64,000 nt of DNA from Hydrogenophilales bacterium. Its GTDB lineage: Bacteria; Pseudomonadota; Gammaproteobacteria; Burkholderiales; Thiobacillaceae. This document shows, one piece after another, positions 30,383 through 39,677 of the stretch (position 1 is its first letter; every line of letters begins with the position of its first letter). The stretch lies in the NCBI GenBank assembly GCA_016703155.1, contig JADJCP010000004.1:186001-250000 (forward strand), written 5' to 3'. A program made the position numbers and the translations under genes. The notes below the pieces were generated by a model that had not been told where the DNA came from, made no database searches, and was given only the letters and a program-made list of their open reading frames with translations.

Positions 30383-32566
30383 ATGGCTTCCGCCACTAGC
30401 AGCAATGCCGCCTTCTTCAATCAGTTGAAGAAGTACTACACCTGGTACACCGGAGGCTTCGTTGCCTTCGTGATCCTGGTGGCCATCCTGGAACAGATGG
30501 GCGTGCCCAACAAGATTCTCGGCTACATCTTCCTGGCTGCCACCATCGCCCTGTACGCCGGCATCGGCATCATGTCGAAGACCGCCGACGTCTCGGAATA
30601 CTACGTCGCCGGTCGACGCGTTCCGGCGCTGTTCAACGGCATGGCGACCGGCGCGGACTGGATGTCCGCCGCCTCTTTCATCGGTATGGCGGGCACGCTC
30701 TACCTGACCGGTTACGACGGCCTCGCCTTCGTCATGGGCTGGACCGGCGGTTACGTGCTGGTGGCGCTGTTCCTGGCGCCCTACCTGCGTAAATTCGGCC
30801 AGTTCACCATTCCCGACTTCCTCGGCGCCCGCTACGGCGGTCATGTGCCGCGGACCCTGGGGGTGATCGCCGCCATCATCTGCTCGTTCACCTACGTGAT
30901 CGCCCAGATCTACGGCGTCGGCCTGATCACCGCGCGCTTCACCGGTCTGGAATTCGCCGTCGGGGTCTATGTCGGTCTGGCCGGCATCCTGGTGTGCTCG
31001 TTCCTGGGCGGCATGCGCGCCGTCACCTGGACCCAGGTGGCGCAGTACATCATCCTGATCGTCGCCTACATGATCCCCGTGGTCTGGCTGTCGGTGAGCA
31101 TCACCGGCAACCCGATCCCGCAGATCGCCTACGGCCAGGCGCTCCAAGGTGTCACCGCCAAGGAAAAGGAACTCAACGATCCGACCACGGTCCTGGGTGC
31201 CGCCGAGGCCTCCGTGCGTGCCCTCCACAAGGAGAAGCAACTGGAGTGGGAAGGCAAGATCAAGACCCTGGATGATGCCGTGGCCGCGGGTAGCGGCGCG
31301 GCCTTCCTGGCGGAACAGAAGGCTACGGCCCAGGCCAAGCTCGACGAGCTGAAAGCCGCGCCGGAACCCGATGCCAAGAAGATCGCCGCCGCCGAGAAAG
31401 ACATCAAGGAGTTCCCGGCTGACGCGGCGGCACTCAAGGCCAAGTGGAAGAAGGCCGCCGCCGGCGCCAAGGCCAAGACCGGCGCGGTCGCCGCCCACGC
31501 CACTGCCTTCGCCGGCAAGGGCGCCGAGAAGAAGCTGATGAAGGAGAATCCGGCGGCGACGCCGGAGGAGATCGCCAAGGCCAAGGCCGAGGACACCAAG
31601 GCCTCCAACACCAAGCGTCTCAACTTCATCGCCCTGGTGCTCTGCCTGATGGTCGGTACCGCCTCGTTGCCGCACATCCTGATGCGCTATTACACCACCC
31701 CCTCGGTGCGTGACGCGCGCAAGTCGGTGTTCTGGTCGCTGTTCTTCATCTTCCTGCTGTACTTCACCGCGCCCGCCCTGGCGGTCCTGGCCAAGTACGA
31801 GGTCTACCACCACCTGGTGGGCTCCAGCTTCGCCAATCTGCCCGCTTGGGTCAGCAACTGGTCGGCGGTGGACGCGACCCTGATGAAGATCGTCGACATG
31901 AACAAGGATGGCCTCATCCAGTTGGCCGAGATCACCATCGGCGGCGACCTGATCGTCCTGGCGACGCCGGAGATCGCCGGTCTGCCGTATGTCATCTCGG
32001 GCCTGGTGGCCGCCGGCGGTCTGGCCGCCGCGCTGTCCACGGCCGACGGTCTGCTGCTGACCATCGCCAATGCCCTGTCGCATGACATCTACTACAAGAT
32101 GGTCGACCCGAACGCCTCGACGGTGCGCCGTCTGGCCGTGTCCAAGGGCCTGCTGCTGGTGGTGGCCTTGCTGGCGGCGTACGTGACCTCGCTGAAACCG
32201 GGCGACATCCTGTTCCTGGTGGGCGCGGCGTTCTCGCTGGCGGCCTCGGCGTTCTTCCCGTCGCTGGTTCTGGGCGTGTTCTGGAAGCGCGCCAACTACC
32301 TCGGCGCCGTCCTCGGCATGATCGCCGGTCTGGGTGTTTGCATGTACTACATGTTTATCACCTACGACTTCTTCGGTGGTGTCGCCGCCAACGAGTGGTT
32401 CGGCATCAAGCCCATCTCCGCCGGCATCTTCGGCATGCCCGCCGGCTTCCTGGGCGTGATCATCGGTTCGTTGATTTCCCCGGCGCCGTCCAAGGAAATC
32501 CAGGAGCTGGTCGACCACGTGCGCTACCCCAGCCTGCCGTCCGACATCAATACCAACGCGGCTTAA
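30383..32566 (+). CDS. VC_2705-type Na+/solute symporter with a long charged insert
   Basis: This 727-residue SSS-family symporter shows GADWMSAASFIGMAGTLYL, YDGLAFVMGWTGGYVL, GTASLPHILMRYY and LSTADGLLLTIANALSHD. Residues about 253-408 form an Ala/Lys/Glu-rich, probably coiled-coil segment (KEKELNDPTT, EKQLEWEGKIKTLDDAV, AAEKDIKEFPADAAALKAKW) between two membrane helices, roughly 150 residues. The insert is at a different loop from the one in the actP gene at 22.3 kb. The substrate is probably a small monocarboxylate, by analogy with ActP; this is not shown by the sequence. Confidence 0.88.
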   Translation: MASATSSNAAFFNQLKKYYTWYTGGFVAFVILVAILEQMGVPNKILGYIFLAATIALYAGIGIMSKTADVSEYYVAGRRVPALFNGMATGADWMSAASFIGMAGTLYLTGYDGLAFVMGWTGGYVLVALFLAPYLRKFGQFTIPDFLGARYGGHVPRTLGVIAAIICSFTYVIAQIYGVGLITARFTGLEFAVGVYVGLAGILVCSFLGGMRAVTWTQVAQYIILIVAYMIPVVWLSVSITGNPIPQIAYGQALQGVTAKEKELNDPTTVLGAAEASVRALHKEKQLEWEGKIKTLDDAVAAGSGAAFLAEQKATAQAKLDELKAAPEPDAKKIAAAEKDIKEFPADAAALKAKWKKAAAGAKAKTGAVAAHATAFAGKGAEKKLMKENPAATPEEIAKAKAEDTKASNTKRLNFIALVLCLMVGTASLPHILMRYYTTPSVRDARKSVFWSLFFIFLLYFTAPALAVLAKYEVYHHLVGSSFANLPAWVSNWSAVDATLMKIVDMNKDGLIQLAEITIGGDLIVLATPEIAGLPYVISGLVAAGGLAAALSTADGLLLTIANALSHDIYYKMVDPNASTVRRLAVSKGLLLVVALLAAYVTSLKPGDILFLVGAAFSLAASAFFPSLVLGVFWKRANYLGAVLGMIAGLGVCMYYMFITYDFFGGVAANEWFGIKPISAGIFGMPAGFLGVIIGSLISPAPSKEIQELVDHVRYPSLPSDINTNAA

Positions 32567-32600
32567 GCGTTGCTCCTGTCCTCCCGGCAACGGGGGGATG

Positions 32601-32640
32601 GAAATACAAACGGCCCGCTTCGGCGGGCCGTTTGTATTTC
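32601..32640. terminator. Bidirectional terminator hairpin
   Basis: A perfect inverted repeat with 18-bp arms (core ACGGCCCGC TTCG GCGGGCCGT flanked by AAATACAA and TTGTATTT) 34 bp after the symporter stop. Confidence 0.85.
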
Positions 32641-32805
32641 ATGGCCGACGGACGCCGCCCGGTTGAATCTGACCGGAATCAAATTCACCGAGTATTGCCG
32701 CTTGCGGAAGGCGATTGCATGAGATGATGCGGCATGGATTCTTTCCGGCCGTCATCCCGATGGCACTTTCAGTGCATCCGCACACCGTTTCCGATGGAGT
32801 AGACA

Positions 32806-33504
32806 ATGAAAAAAATGCTTCCGCTATTCGCCGCGCTGGCCTTCACGAGTTTCGTTCAGGCCGCCGATACCCCGACCACGCCGCAAGCCTGGGCCGAGAA
32901 GATGACCGATCCGACCCGCAACGCGGCCGCGTTCAAGGATCCCGCCGCGTTCACCCAATTCACCGGCGCACTGATGAACCCGGCCACCTCGATGGCCCTG
33001 ATGCAGCAGGGCATGGACCCGAATGCCTATGCCCGCCTGATGTCGGGCATGATGAATCCGGCCTCGATGCAGAACTATATGCAGTTCCTCGATCCGGCGA
33101 TCAGCATGAAGTGGCTGGCCGCGGGCATGGACCCCCGGTTCGCCACGGCCCTGCTCGGCCAGGGTCTGAACCCGACGAATTACATGAACTGGCTGACCCT
33201 GCCGACCAACCCGCAGCTGCTCGGCATGGGCGCGCAGATGCTCAACCCGAGCATGTATACAAACATGATGGCCGCGCCCATGAATCCGGCGATGATGAAT
33301 GCCATGATGACGCCGATGAACCCGAACACCTACATGAGCTGGATGGGTACGGGCATGAATCCCGCCACCTACGCGCCCTGGGGCAACATGATGGCCATGC
33401 CGACGCTGCCCGGCCAGCCGATGGCGCTGCCGATCGATCCGGCCGCCCTGATGAAATTGCTCTCCGTCATGCCGATGCCCGCCATGCCGGCACCCGGCAA
33501 GTAA
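32806..33504 (+). CDS. Secreted methionine-rich tandem-repeat protein, unknown function
   Basis: The 232-residue protein begins with a clear signal peptide (MKKMLPLFAALAFTSFVQA, cleavage after AQA-like VQA). The mature part is about eleven imperfect units of 12-13 residues around the motif MNPxxYxxWMxxG (for example GMDPNAYARLMSGM, LNPTNYMNWL, MNPNTYMSWMGTG, MNPATYAPWG). I count 37 Met in 232 residues. It has no Cys and few charges in the repeats. It is monocistronic, with a terminator on each side. I do not recognise the family; Met-rich repeats could bind Cu(I) or form an amphipathic surface, but both are speculation. Confidence 0.8.
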   Translation: MKKMLPLFAALAFTSFVQAADTPTTPQAWAEKMTDPTRNAAAFKDPAAFTQFTGALMNPATSMALMQQGMDPNAYARLMSGMMNPASMQNYMQFLDPAISMKWLAAGMDPRFATALLGQGLNPTNYMNWLTLPTNPQLLGMGAQMLNPSMYTNMMAAPMNPAMMNAMMTPMNPNTYMSWMGTGMNPATYAPWGNMMAMPTLPGQPMALPIDPAALMKLLSVMPMPAMPAPGK

Positions 33505-33521
33505 ATACAGCCGCGATCGCC

Positions 33522-33556
33522 AACCCGACGAACCGAGAGGTCGTCGGGTTTTTTTA
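33522..33556 (+). terminator. Rho-independent terminator
   Basis: AACCCGACGA and TCGTCGGGTT arms followed by TTTTTTA, 18 bp after the Met-rich protein gene; it abuts the end of the convergent antiporter gene. Confidence 0.9.
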
Positions 33557-34810
33557 TGGTGCTGGATCGATTTGAGATCGTCCTTCGACCCCTCGGGCGG
33601 TCGGAGGCGGCAAGGCGTCGCGATAGCGTCGGTAAAGCGCCTTCATCACGAAGGGGGGCAGCAAGGTGGTCAAGGCGATGACGATGACCAGTCCGGCATG
33701 GGTCTGAGTATCCAGAATGGCACTGGACCGCCCGAGCTCGGCGAAGATCAGACCGACCTCGCCACGCGGAATCATGGCCGTGCCGATGATCCAGCGCGTT
33801 GGCCAGGGTTCGCGGATGATCAGGGCGCCGGCCAGTTTGCCGAGGACCGCGACAAGCAGCAAGGCACCGGAGAATGTCCAGATGAAGCCGGAGCTCCAGT
33901 CGATCTCGCGCAGGTTCAGGGACAGGCCGACCATGACGAAAAAAATCGGCGTGAATAGATGCACGATGGGCTTCATCTCTTCCTCGACGCGATGCGCGAA
34001 AACGGGGTCGGCGTGGAGCGCCGCCCCGAAAGGTAGGAAGAAGCGCCTGGACAGGGCAAGCCCCGCGGCGAAACCGCCCAGCAGCTCGGGCGCGCCGACA
34101 CTATGCGCCAGCCAGGCGAAGAACAGGACCAGCGACACCATCGTCGTGGGCACCAGGCCAGGCACGTCGCTGACCTTGTCGAAGCGCTTGATGACGACGG
34201 AGATGATTTTGGCGGCGGGCGCCGCCAGGATGAAGAACAGCAGAACGAACAGCAGCACCTTGCCGGTGTTGACGAGGCTGACTCCGCCCCCGATGGAAAA
34301 CTCGTAGAGCAGCGCCAGCAGCACGACCCCCATCACGTCGTCGAGGACGGCGGCGCCGAGCACGATCTGCCCCTCGGTGCTGCCCTGGCGCTTGAGATCG
34401 GCGATCACCCGCACGGTGATGCCGATGCTGGTGGCGGTCAGTGTGCCGCCCACGAACAGGCTTGGCAGCAGATCGAGTCCCAGGCCCCAGCTGGCGATGC
34501 CGAAACCGAGGAGAAGCGGCAGGATGAAGCCCAGTATTGCCACCACCAGCGATTGCCCGCCCGTGCGCGCCAATCCGCGCACGTCGGTCCCCAGGCCGAC
34601 CTCGAAGAGAAGCAATATGATGCCGATTTCGGCCAATAGCCGCAGGGTTTCGTCCGGGGTCAGCCAACCAAGCAGGCTGGGGCCCAATACCACACCGGCG
34701 AGCAGTTCACCGATCACCGACGGCGATTTGAGGCGCGTCGCGACTTCCGCCAGGATGCGCGCGGCGAGCAGTATCACCATGAGATGCAGCAGGAAGTCCG
34801 GCGAATTCAT
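33554..34810 (-). CDS. CPA2-family Na+(K+)/H+ antiporter
   Basis: The 418-residue membrane protein resembles the KefB/NapA-type monovalent cation:proton antiporters: LKSPSVIGELLAGVVLGPSLL, LLFEVGLGTDVRGL, TSIGITVRVIADL, the unwound-helix region AVLDDVMGVVLLA with paired Asp residues that carry the ion, and IPRGEVGLIFAELG. There is no C-terminal TrkA-N domain. An open frame extends upstream to 34945, but that extension is arginine-rich and unlike the family, so ATG 34810 is chosen. Divergent from the histidine kinase gene. Confidence 0.9.
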   Translation of the reverse strand: MNSPDFLLHLMVILLAARILAEVATRLKSPSVIGELLAGVVLGPSLLGWLTPDETLRLLAEIGIILLLFEVGLGTDVRGLARTGGQSLVVAILGFILPLLLGFGIASWGLGLDLLPSLFVGGTLTATSIGITVRVIADLKRQGSTEGQIVLGAAVLDDVMGVVLLALLYEFSIGGGVSLVNTGKVLLFVLLFFILAAPAAKIISVVIKRFDKVSDVPGLVPTTMVSLVLFFAWLAHSVGAPELLGGFAAGLALSRRFFLPFGAALHADPVFAHRVEEEMKPIVHLFTPIFFVMVGLSLNLREIDWSSGFIWTFSGALLLVAVLGKLAGALIIREPWPTRWIIGTAMIPRGEVGLIFAELGRSSAILDTQTHAGLVIVIALTTLLPPFVMKALYRRYRDALPPPTARGVEGRSQIDPAP

Positions 34811-35035
34811 CGTGTCTTTCGCTATCAATCGTTCAATAGTAGGCGATATCGTCTCCGGCCGGCCACTCCGCCGGCGCGCGGCGCCACGGGCTACGTGCCG
34901 ATGCCCGGTTGTGCCAAGGCCTGATATCGGGCGGGTAACCCGCACGGCTTATTCCGACCCGGTGCCGATCATCCGTTCAATCAACCTTGCCGGTTCGAGC
35001 AAGTCGTCCCCCGCAGTGTATAAGATAATCGCACC

Positions 35036-36667
35036 ATGAACGAAAGCCATCCATCACATTTCGAAGCCCTGACCTGGCGGGTCGTCGCGGCCTATGTGGC
35101 GCTGTATGTCCTGCTCGACTGGCTGAGCTATATCCACCCGATCTACCCGCTGGCGATCACGCCATGGAATCCGCCCCCGGCCTTGAGCCTGGTGCTCTTG
35201 CTGCGTTATGGATGGCGCGCCTGGCCGGCGTTGTTCGTCGCGGCTTTCGCGGCGGAGGTCATTGTTCGGGATAACCCGCTATCGCCCATCTATGCCGCGA
35301 TATCCTCGCTTTGGCTGGCTTTCGGCTATGTCGCGGTTGCCTTGCTGCTGCGCCACTTTCGCTTCGGCAATCGGTTCACCACCTTGCGCGATGCCTTCGT
35401 TTTCCTGGCGGTGATTCCGCCGACGACCTTGTTCATCGGCATGGGCTATGTCGCCGTCTATGTCTATGCCGGCATGGTCGCCCCCGGCTATTTTGTGGAG
35501 TCCTCGCTGCGCTTCTGGATCGGCGACATGATCGGGGTGATGGTTGTCGCGCCATTGCTGCTGGTTAATGGGGATCGTCTGACGGTGCGTCCGAGCCCGA
35601 ACCTTTCAGCCGAAATAGGGGCGCAGGCGGCGGCTATCCTGCTGGCGCTCTGGCTTATTTTCGGTCTGGAGGCGACCGACGAGTTCAAATTTTTCTATCT
35701 CCTCTTTCTGCCCTTGAGCTGGATCGCCATTCGTCATGGCGTGGCGGGCGCGACCGTCGCGAATCTGGTCATCCAGTTGGGCTTGATAGCCGCGTTCGAA
35801 TGGCGCGGACATCCCACGGCCGCCGTCCTCGAATTCCAATTCCTGATGCTGGCCCTGGCGGTGACCGGCTTGCTGCTCGGCATGGCGATGAGCGAACGGC
35901 GCCGGGCCCTGATGGCGCTCGCGGAACGCGAAGCCGCCTTGGGGCAGGCATTGCGCGCCGCCGCGGTGGGCGAGATGACCTCGGCCCTGGCCCATGAGCT
36001 GAATCAACCGCTCATGGCCATCTCGAACTATGCCCGCGCCAGTCAGCATCTGGCCGACCGTATGCCGGATTCCGCCGGCTTGTCCCAGGCGCTGGATAAA
36101 TTGGTGGCCGAGGTCACGCATGCCGGAAACGTGGTCCATCGACTGCGGGAGTACTACCGCTACGGCGGGTTGCATCGGGAATGGCTCGATACCCGCCCGT
36201 TCCTCGATGCCTGCCTCGACTCGCAACGGCATCGGGCGCGCCGCCACGATATTCGACTCAATGCAAGCATCGACGAGGGCATCGAAAGACTATTGGCCGA
36301 TCCGGTGCAACTGAATCTGGTCCTGCACAACCTGATCGGTAACGCCATCGAGGCGGTCTCCCCCGGGGAATCATACGTACGCGAGATCGCGGTCAATGTA
36401 ACCAGGGTGGATCGAGTTACAGTACAGGTGTGCGTTTTGGACAGGGGAAGCGGCGTCGACCCGGGCATGGTCGATGAGCTGTTCTCGCCGCATGTCAGCG
36501 GCAAGTCGCAGGGCATGGGGCTCGGTTTGTCGATATGCCGTTCGTTGATCGAAGGACATGGCGGGCGTATCTGGTATGAGGCACGGCCAGGTGGCGGTGC
36601 CCGATTCTGTTTCACGTTGCCCGTTTGGGAGGATGAAAGTGGAAGCGACGGTCAGCATCGTCGATGA
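35036..36667 (+). CDS. MASE1 sensor histidine kinase
   Basis: Of 543 residues, about 290 form a MASE1-type membrane sensor with around eight helices. A HisKA region follows with the phospho-acceptor His in AHELNQPLMAISNYA, then a HATPase domain with the N-box NLIGNAIEAV, and G-boxes DRGSGVDPGM and GMGLGLSICRSLIEGHGG. The kinase core is of the FixL/TodS-like family that pairs with FixJ-type regulators, and such a regulator gene overlaps its 3' end. The signal sensed is unknown; neighbours on both sides are Na+/H+ antiporters. Confidence 0.92.
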   Translation: MNESHPSHFEALTWRVVAAYVALYVLLDWLSYIHPIYPLAITPWNPPPALSLVLLLRYGWRAWPALFVAAFAAEVIVRDNPLSPIYAAISSLWLAFGYVAVALLLRHFRFGNRFTTLRDAFVFLAVIPPTTLFIGMGYVAVYVYAGMVAPGYFVESSLRFWIGDMIGVMVVAPLLLVNGDRLTVRPSPNLSAEIGAQAAAILLALWLIFGLEATDEFKFFYLLFLPLSWIAIRHGVAGATVANLVIQLGLIAAFEWRGHPTAAVLEFQFLMLALAVTGLLLGMAMSERRRALMALAEREAALGQALRAAAVGEMTSALAHELNQPLMAISNYARASQHLADRMPDSAGLSQALDKLVAEVTHAGNVVHRLREYYRYGGLHREWLDTRPFLDACLDSQRHRARRHDIRLNASIDEGIERLLADPVQLNLVLHNLIGNAIEAVSPGESYVREIAVNVTRVDRVTVQVCVLDRGSGVDPGMVDELFSPHVSGKSQGMGLGLSICRSLIEGHGGRIWYEARPGGGARFCFTLPVWEDESGSDGQHRR

Positions 36668-37244
36668 CGATATCTCCGTACGCGACTCCTTGTCGCTGCT
36701 GCTCGGTCTGAAGGGGTTCCGAACGCTGTGTTTCGCCCGGGCCGAGGATTTTCTGGAAACGTATCGACCGGAATGGAGCGGGTGTCTGATCCTCGATATC
36801 CGCATGGCCGGCATGGACGGCCTCGCCTTGCAGCAGGAGCTGCGGTCCCGACGCATGGATCTGCCGGTGATCATACTTACGGCGCACGGCAATCTGGAGA
36901 CCGCGCGCAAGGCATTCAAGGCCGGAGCGGTCGATTTTTTCGAAAAGCCGGTGGATGGGGACGTGATCATCGAGGCCGTGCGCGAGGCCCTCGCGCGGCA
37001 GGCGTCGAGTCGGCGGCATGAATCGGGCCAGGAGCGCGCCAGGGCCCTTCTGGAGCAACTCTCCGAGCGCGAGCGCCAGGTTCTCGACATGCTCGCGGAT
37101 GGCAAACATACGCGGGAAATCGGTGCCGAACTGGGCATCAGTCCGCGTACCGTCGAGGTCTATAAAAACCGTCTGATGGACAAGACGGATGCCAGAAAAC
37201 TGCCCGATCTCGTCCGCCTGGTCCTGGAGGCGCGCGAGAAGTAG
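36639..37244 (+). CDS. FixJ-family response regulator
   Basis: A receiver domain (SIVDDDISVRDSL, phospho-acceptor Asp in LILDIRMAGMDG, Lys in FFEKPVDG) is followed by a LuxR-type helix-turn-helix (LSERERQVLDMLADG, TREIGAELGISPRTVEVYKN). The frame is open from 36558. An ATG at 36633 directly abuts the GGGAGG ribosome site (36627-36632), whereas the GTG at 36639 has 6-nt spacing, so GTG 36639 (201 residues) is the likely start, overlapping the kinase gene by 29 bp. It is the partner of the MASE1 kinase. Confidence 0.92.
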   Translation: MEATVSIVDDDISVRDSLSLLLGLKGFRTLCFARAEDFLETYRPEWSGCLILDIRMAGMDGLALQQELRSRRMDLPVIILTAHGNLETARKAFKAGAVDFFEKPVDGDVIIEAVREALARQASSRRHESGQERARALLEQLSERERQVLDMLADGKHTREIGAELGISPRTVEVYKNRLMDKTDARKLPDLVRLVLEAREK

Positions 37245-37396
37245 GACGGTCGGCGAGTTCGCGTACGCTGGTTCGCGGATTTTCATGGGCGAAAGCGCGC
37301 CCTACCATGGGTCCGATACCACGTGCCCGAGCTTTTGGGCGCCATCGCAACCCGCGCCCCGGCCGACACGGGGCGAAATTTAGTAGGTTTCCTCCC

Positions 37397-38926
37397 GTGA
37401 ACGCGCTTGCCACACCTTCCGACCGTCAGACGGATCGCCTTGTCGATGTCCTGATCAAGAGTTTCCTCGGCCACGCGCCCTCCTGGTACAAGTACACGGT
37501 TCTCGCCTTCCTGGCCGGCAACATCGTGCTTTATTTCGCCTTTGGCCCGTTGCTTACAGGCTGGGCGATCCTGGCCGAGTTCATCGTTACCCTGGCCATG
37601 GCCCTGAAATGCTACCCGCTGCAACCCGGCGGCCTTCTGGCCTTGCAAGCCGTCCTGCTCGGGTTGACGGACAGCCACACTGTTTACCGGGAGGTGGAGC
37701 ACGGCTTGCCGGTGTTGCTGTTGGTGATCTTCATGGTGGCGGGCGTGCATTTCCTGCGCGAGATGCTGTTCCGGGGCATCAACCACATCCTGCTGGGCAT
37801 CCGTTCACGCCTGGTACTGAACTTCGTCACGTTGGTGGTGGTTTCGGTCCTGTCGGCGTTTCTCGACGCGCTGACCATCCTCGCGGTGCTGGTGGCCGTC
37901 GCAACCGGATTCTACGAGGTGTATCACCGGGTGGTATCCACGGTGGGCTATCACGAAGACCCGGATGTTACCGATGCGTATGTCGATGAACTCCATCGCC
38001 GGGATCTCGAGGATTTCCGCGCCGTGTTGCGCAGCCTGCTGATGCATGGCGCGATCGGCACGGCCATCGGTGGCGTCTGCACCCTGGTGGGCGAGCCGGA
38101 AAATATCGTCATAGGCACGGCGGCCGGCTGGTCGTTCATGGAGTTTCTGGTGCAGGTGGCGCCGGCGACCTTGCCGACGCTCCTGGCCGGTTTTCTTACC
38201 TGTCTGGTGCTTGAGCGGATGCGTTGGTTCGGCTACGGCGTTGAGTTCCCGGCCGCCGTTCGGCAAATCCTCGAAGATGAGGACCGCAAGCTACGCGCCA
38301 TGAGCACCCGCAAGGATCGCGTTTTATTGGGCGTTCAAGCGCTCGTGGCGCTGCTCATGGTGTTGAGCTTGGCGCTGCATGTCGCGGAGATCGGCCTGAT
38401 CGGGCTGGCGGTGATCGTCATCGTTTCGGCGCTTTCCGGCGTGACCGACGAGCATCACATCGCGCAGGCGTTCATGCCCGGTCTGCCCTTCGCCTCATTG
38501 TTGGTGGTCTTCTATGTCATCGTCGCGATGATCGGCGATCTGCGCATGTTCACCCCGGTGATCAATTGGGCGCTTAGCCTCGAACCACAGATGCAGATCG
38601 TCATGATCTTTCTGACCAACGGCGCCTTGTCGGCGATCAGCGACAACGTCTTCGTCGCGGCCATCTATATGAACGAGCTGAAGCAGGCATTCGAGCAGGG
38701 GCTGACCAGCCGTGAACTGTTCGATGCGCAATCCGTCGCGGTGGTGCTGGGGACGGGCATCCCGAGCATGTCGACGCCGAATGGCCAGGCGGCGTTTCTG
38801 TTTCTGCTGACCTCTCAGGTGGCTCCGCTGATCCGGCTGGGCTACGTGCGCATGCTATGGATGGCCTTGCCCTATGCGGTCGTGACCTCCTTGGTGGCTG
38901 GCGCGTCGATGTTCTGGATCATTTGA
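37397..38926 (+). CDS. nhaB: Na+/H+ antiporter NhaB
   Basis: This 509-residue inner-membrane protein closely follows E. coli NhaB (513 residues): FLGHAPSWYKYTVLAFL at the start, LAEFIVTLAMALKCYPL, LVVVSVLSAFLDALTILAV, IGGVCTLVGEPENIVIG and VLGTGIPSMSTPNGQAAF. NhaB exchanges Na+ for H+ and supports pH and salt homeostasis. GTG 37397 gives the family N-terminus; the open frame upstream to 37307 does not. It lies downstream of the two-component pair and may be one of its targets. Confidence 0.95.
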   Translation: MNALATPSDRQTDRLVDVLIKSFLGHAPSWYKYTVLAFLAGNIVLYFAFGPLLTGWAILAEFIVTLAMALKCYPLQPGGLLALQAVLLGLTDSHTVYREVEHGLPVLLLVIFMVAGVHFLREMLFRGINHILLGIRSRLVLNFVTLVVVSVLSAFLDALTILAVLVAVATGFYEVYHRVVSTVGYHEDPDVTDAYVDELHRRDLEDFRAVLRSLLMHGAIGTAIGGVCTLVGEPENIVIGTAAGWSFMEFLVQVAPATLPTLLAGFLTCLVLERMRWFGYGVEFPAAVRQILEDEDRKLRAMSTRKDRVLLGVQALVALLMVLSLALHVAEIGLIGLAVIVIVSALSGVTDEHHIAQAFMPGLPFASLLVVFYVIVAMIGDLRMFTPVINWALSLEPQMQIVMIFLTNGALSAISDNVFVAAIYMNELKQAFEQGLTSRELFDAQSVAVVLGTGIPSMSTPNGQAAFLFLLTSQVAPLIRLGYVRMLWMALPYAVVTSLVAGASMFWII

Positions 38927-38938
38927 GGCGAACGGGCG

Positions 38939-39564
38939 ATGACGCACAGATTCCTGGCCGCCATTTTGACTTGCGTGACGCTGATTGGGTCCTCGGCACA
39001 GGCTGTCGAGCCGATGTGTCTGGGAGCGGCACAGTTGCGATGCGCAAGCCTGAATGCCGCTTGGCTCGATCTGCGCGACCGGGATCTCGCGGGCGCCGAT
39101 TTCGGGGCGATGCTCGAAAACGCCAATTTTTCCGGAGCGACCTGCGCGGCGCCAGTTTTCATGGCGCCAAACCTGTCGGCCAATTTCATCGGCGCGGATC
39201 TGCGCGACACGGATATGGAAGCCGCCGACCTGCGCCGTGCCAGCTGGAGGGCGCCAACCTGGCGAAGTCGAAACTGCGCGCCGCCGACTTGGACATGGCT
39301 GATCTGGAATTGTCTGACCTGGCTGGCGCGGACATGTCGCGTGCAAACTTGCGTAGGGCGGACCTTCACGCGGCCGATCTGCAAGCGGCCAACCTAAGCG
39401 GGGCGATCCTGGATCGCGCCAACCTTGGGCTGGCCAACCTGAAGGGGGCGAATCTGAGTGGAGCATCGCTTCAGCGTGCCAGCCTGTCCGGCACCCGGCT
39501 GCATGGCGCTACCTGGACGGATGGCCGTTCCTGTGGCGCGACCTCACTGGGCCGTTGCCGGTGA
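38939..39564 (+). CDS. Secreted pentapeptide-repeat protein (three frameshifts)
   Basis: A signal peptide (FLAAILTCVTLIGSSAQA) is followed by a Cys-containing segment and then A(D/N)LxX pentapeptide repeats: LDLRDRDLAGADF, NFIGADLRDTDMEAADLRRA, QLEGANLAKSKLRAADLDMA, ANLGLANLKGANLSGASL. These repeats form a right-handed beta-helix. The frame changes at about 39141 (missing G), 39165 (extra A) and 39245 (missing C); corrected length is about 208 residues. All three changes lie in short homopolymers. No function can be assigned. It starts 12 bp after nhaB. Confidence 0.8.
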
Positions 39565-39585
39565 AGGCGTGCCTGCTGGCCAACC

Positions 39586-39633
39586 GAGTTTGCCCAGTGG
39601 CGAGCTTGCACAGTGGCGAGTTTGCCCAGTGGG
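39586..39633. repeat. Three 16-bp direct repeats
   Basis: Three adjacent units GAGTTTGCCCAGTGGC, GAGCTTGCACAGTGGC, and GAGTTTGCCCAGTGGG lie between the pentapeptide gene and the TPR gene. They are noncoding and of unknown meaning. Confidence 0.7.
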
Positions 39634-39677
39634 AAGGGGTGTTTGGCATGGGCGGGATTGAATAAATCTGAGCCAGA

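Noticed and set aside
36558..36638. Upstream in-frame extension of the response regulator
   Set aside because: It lies inside the kinase HATPase domain and adds residues absent from FixJ proteins; the ribosome site supports GTG at 36639.
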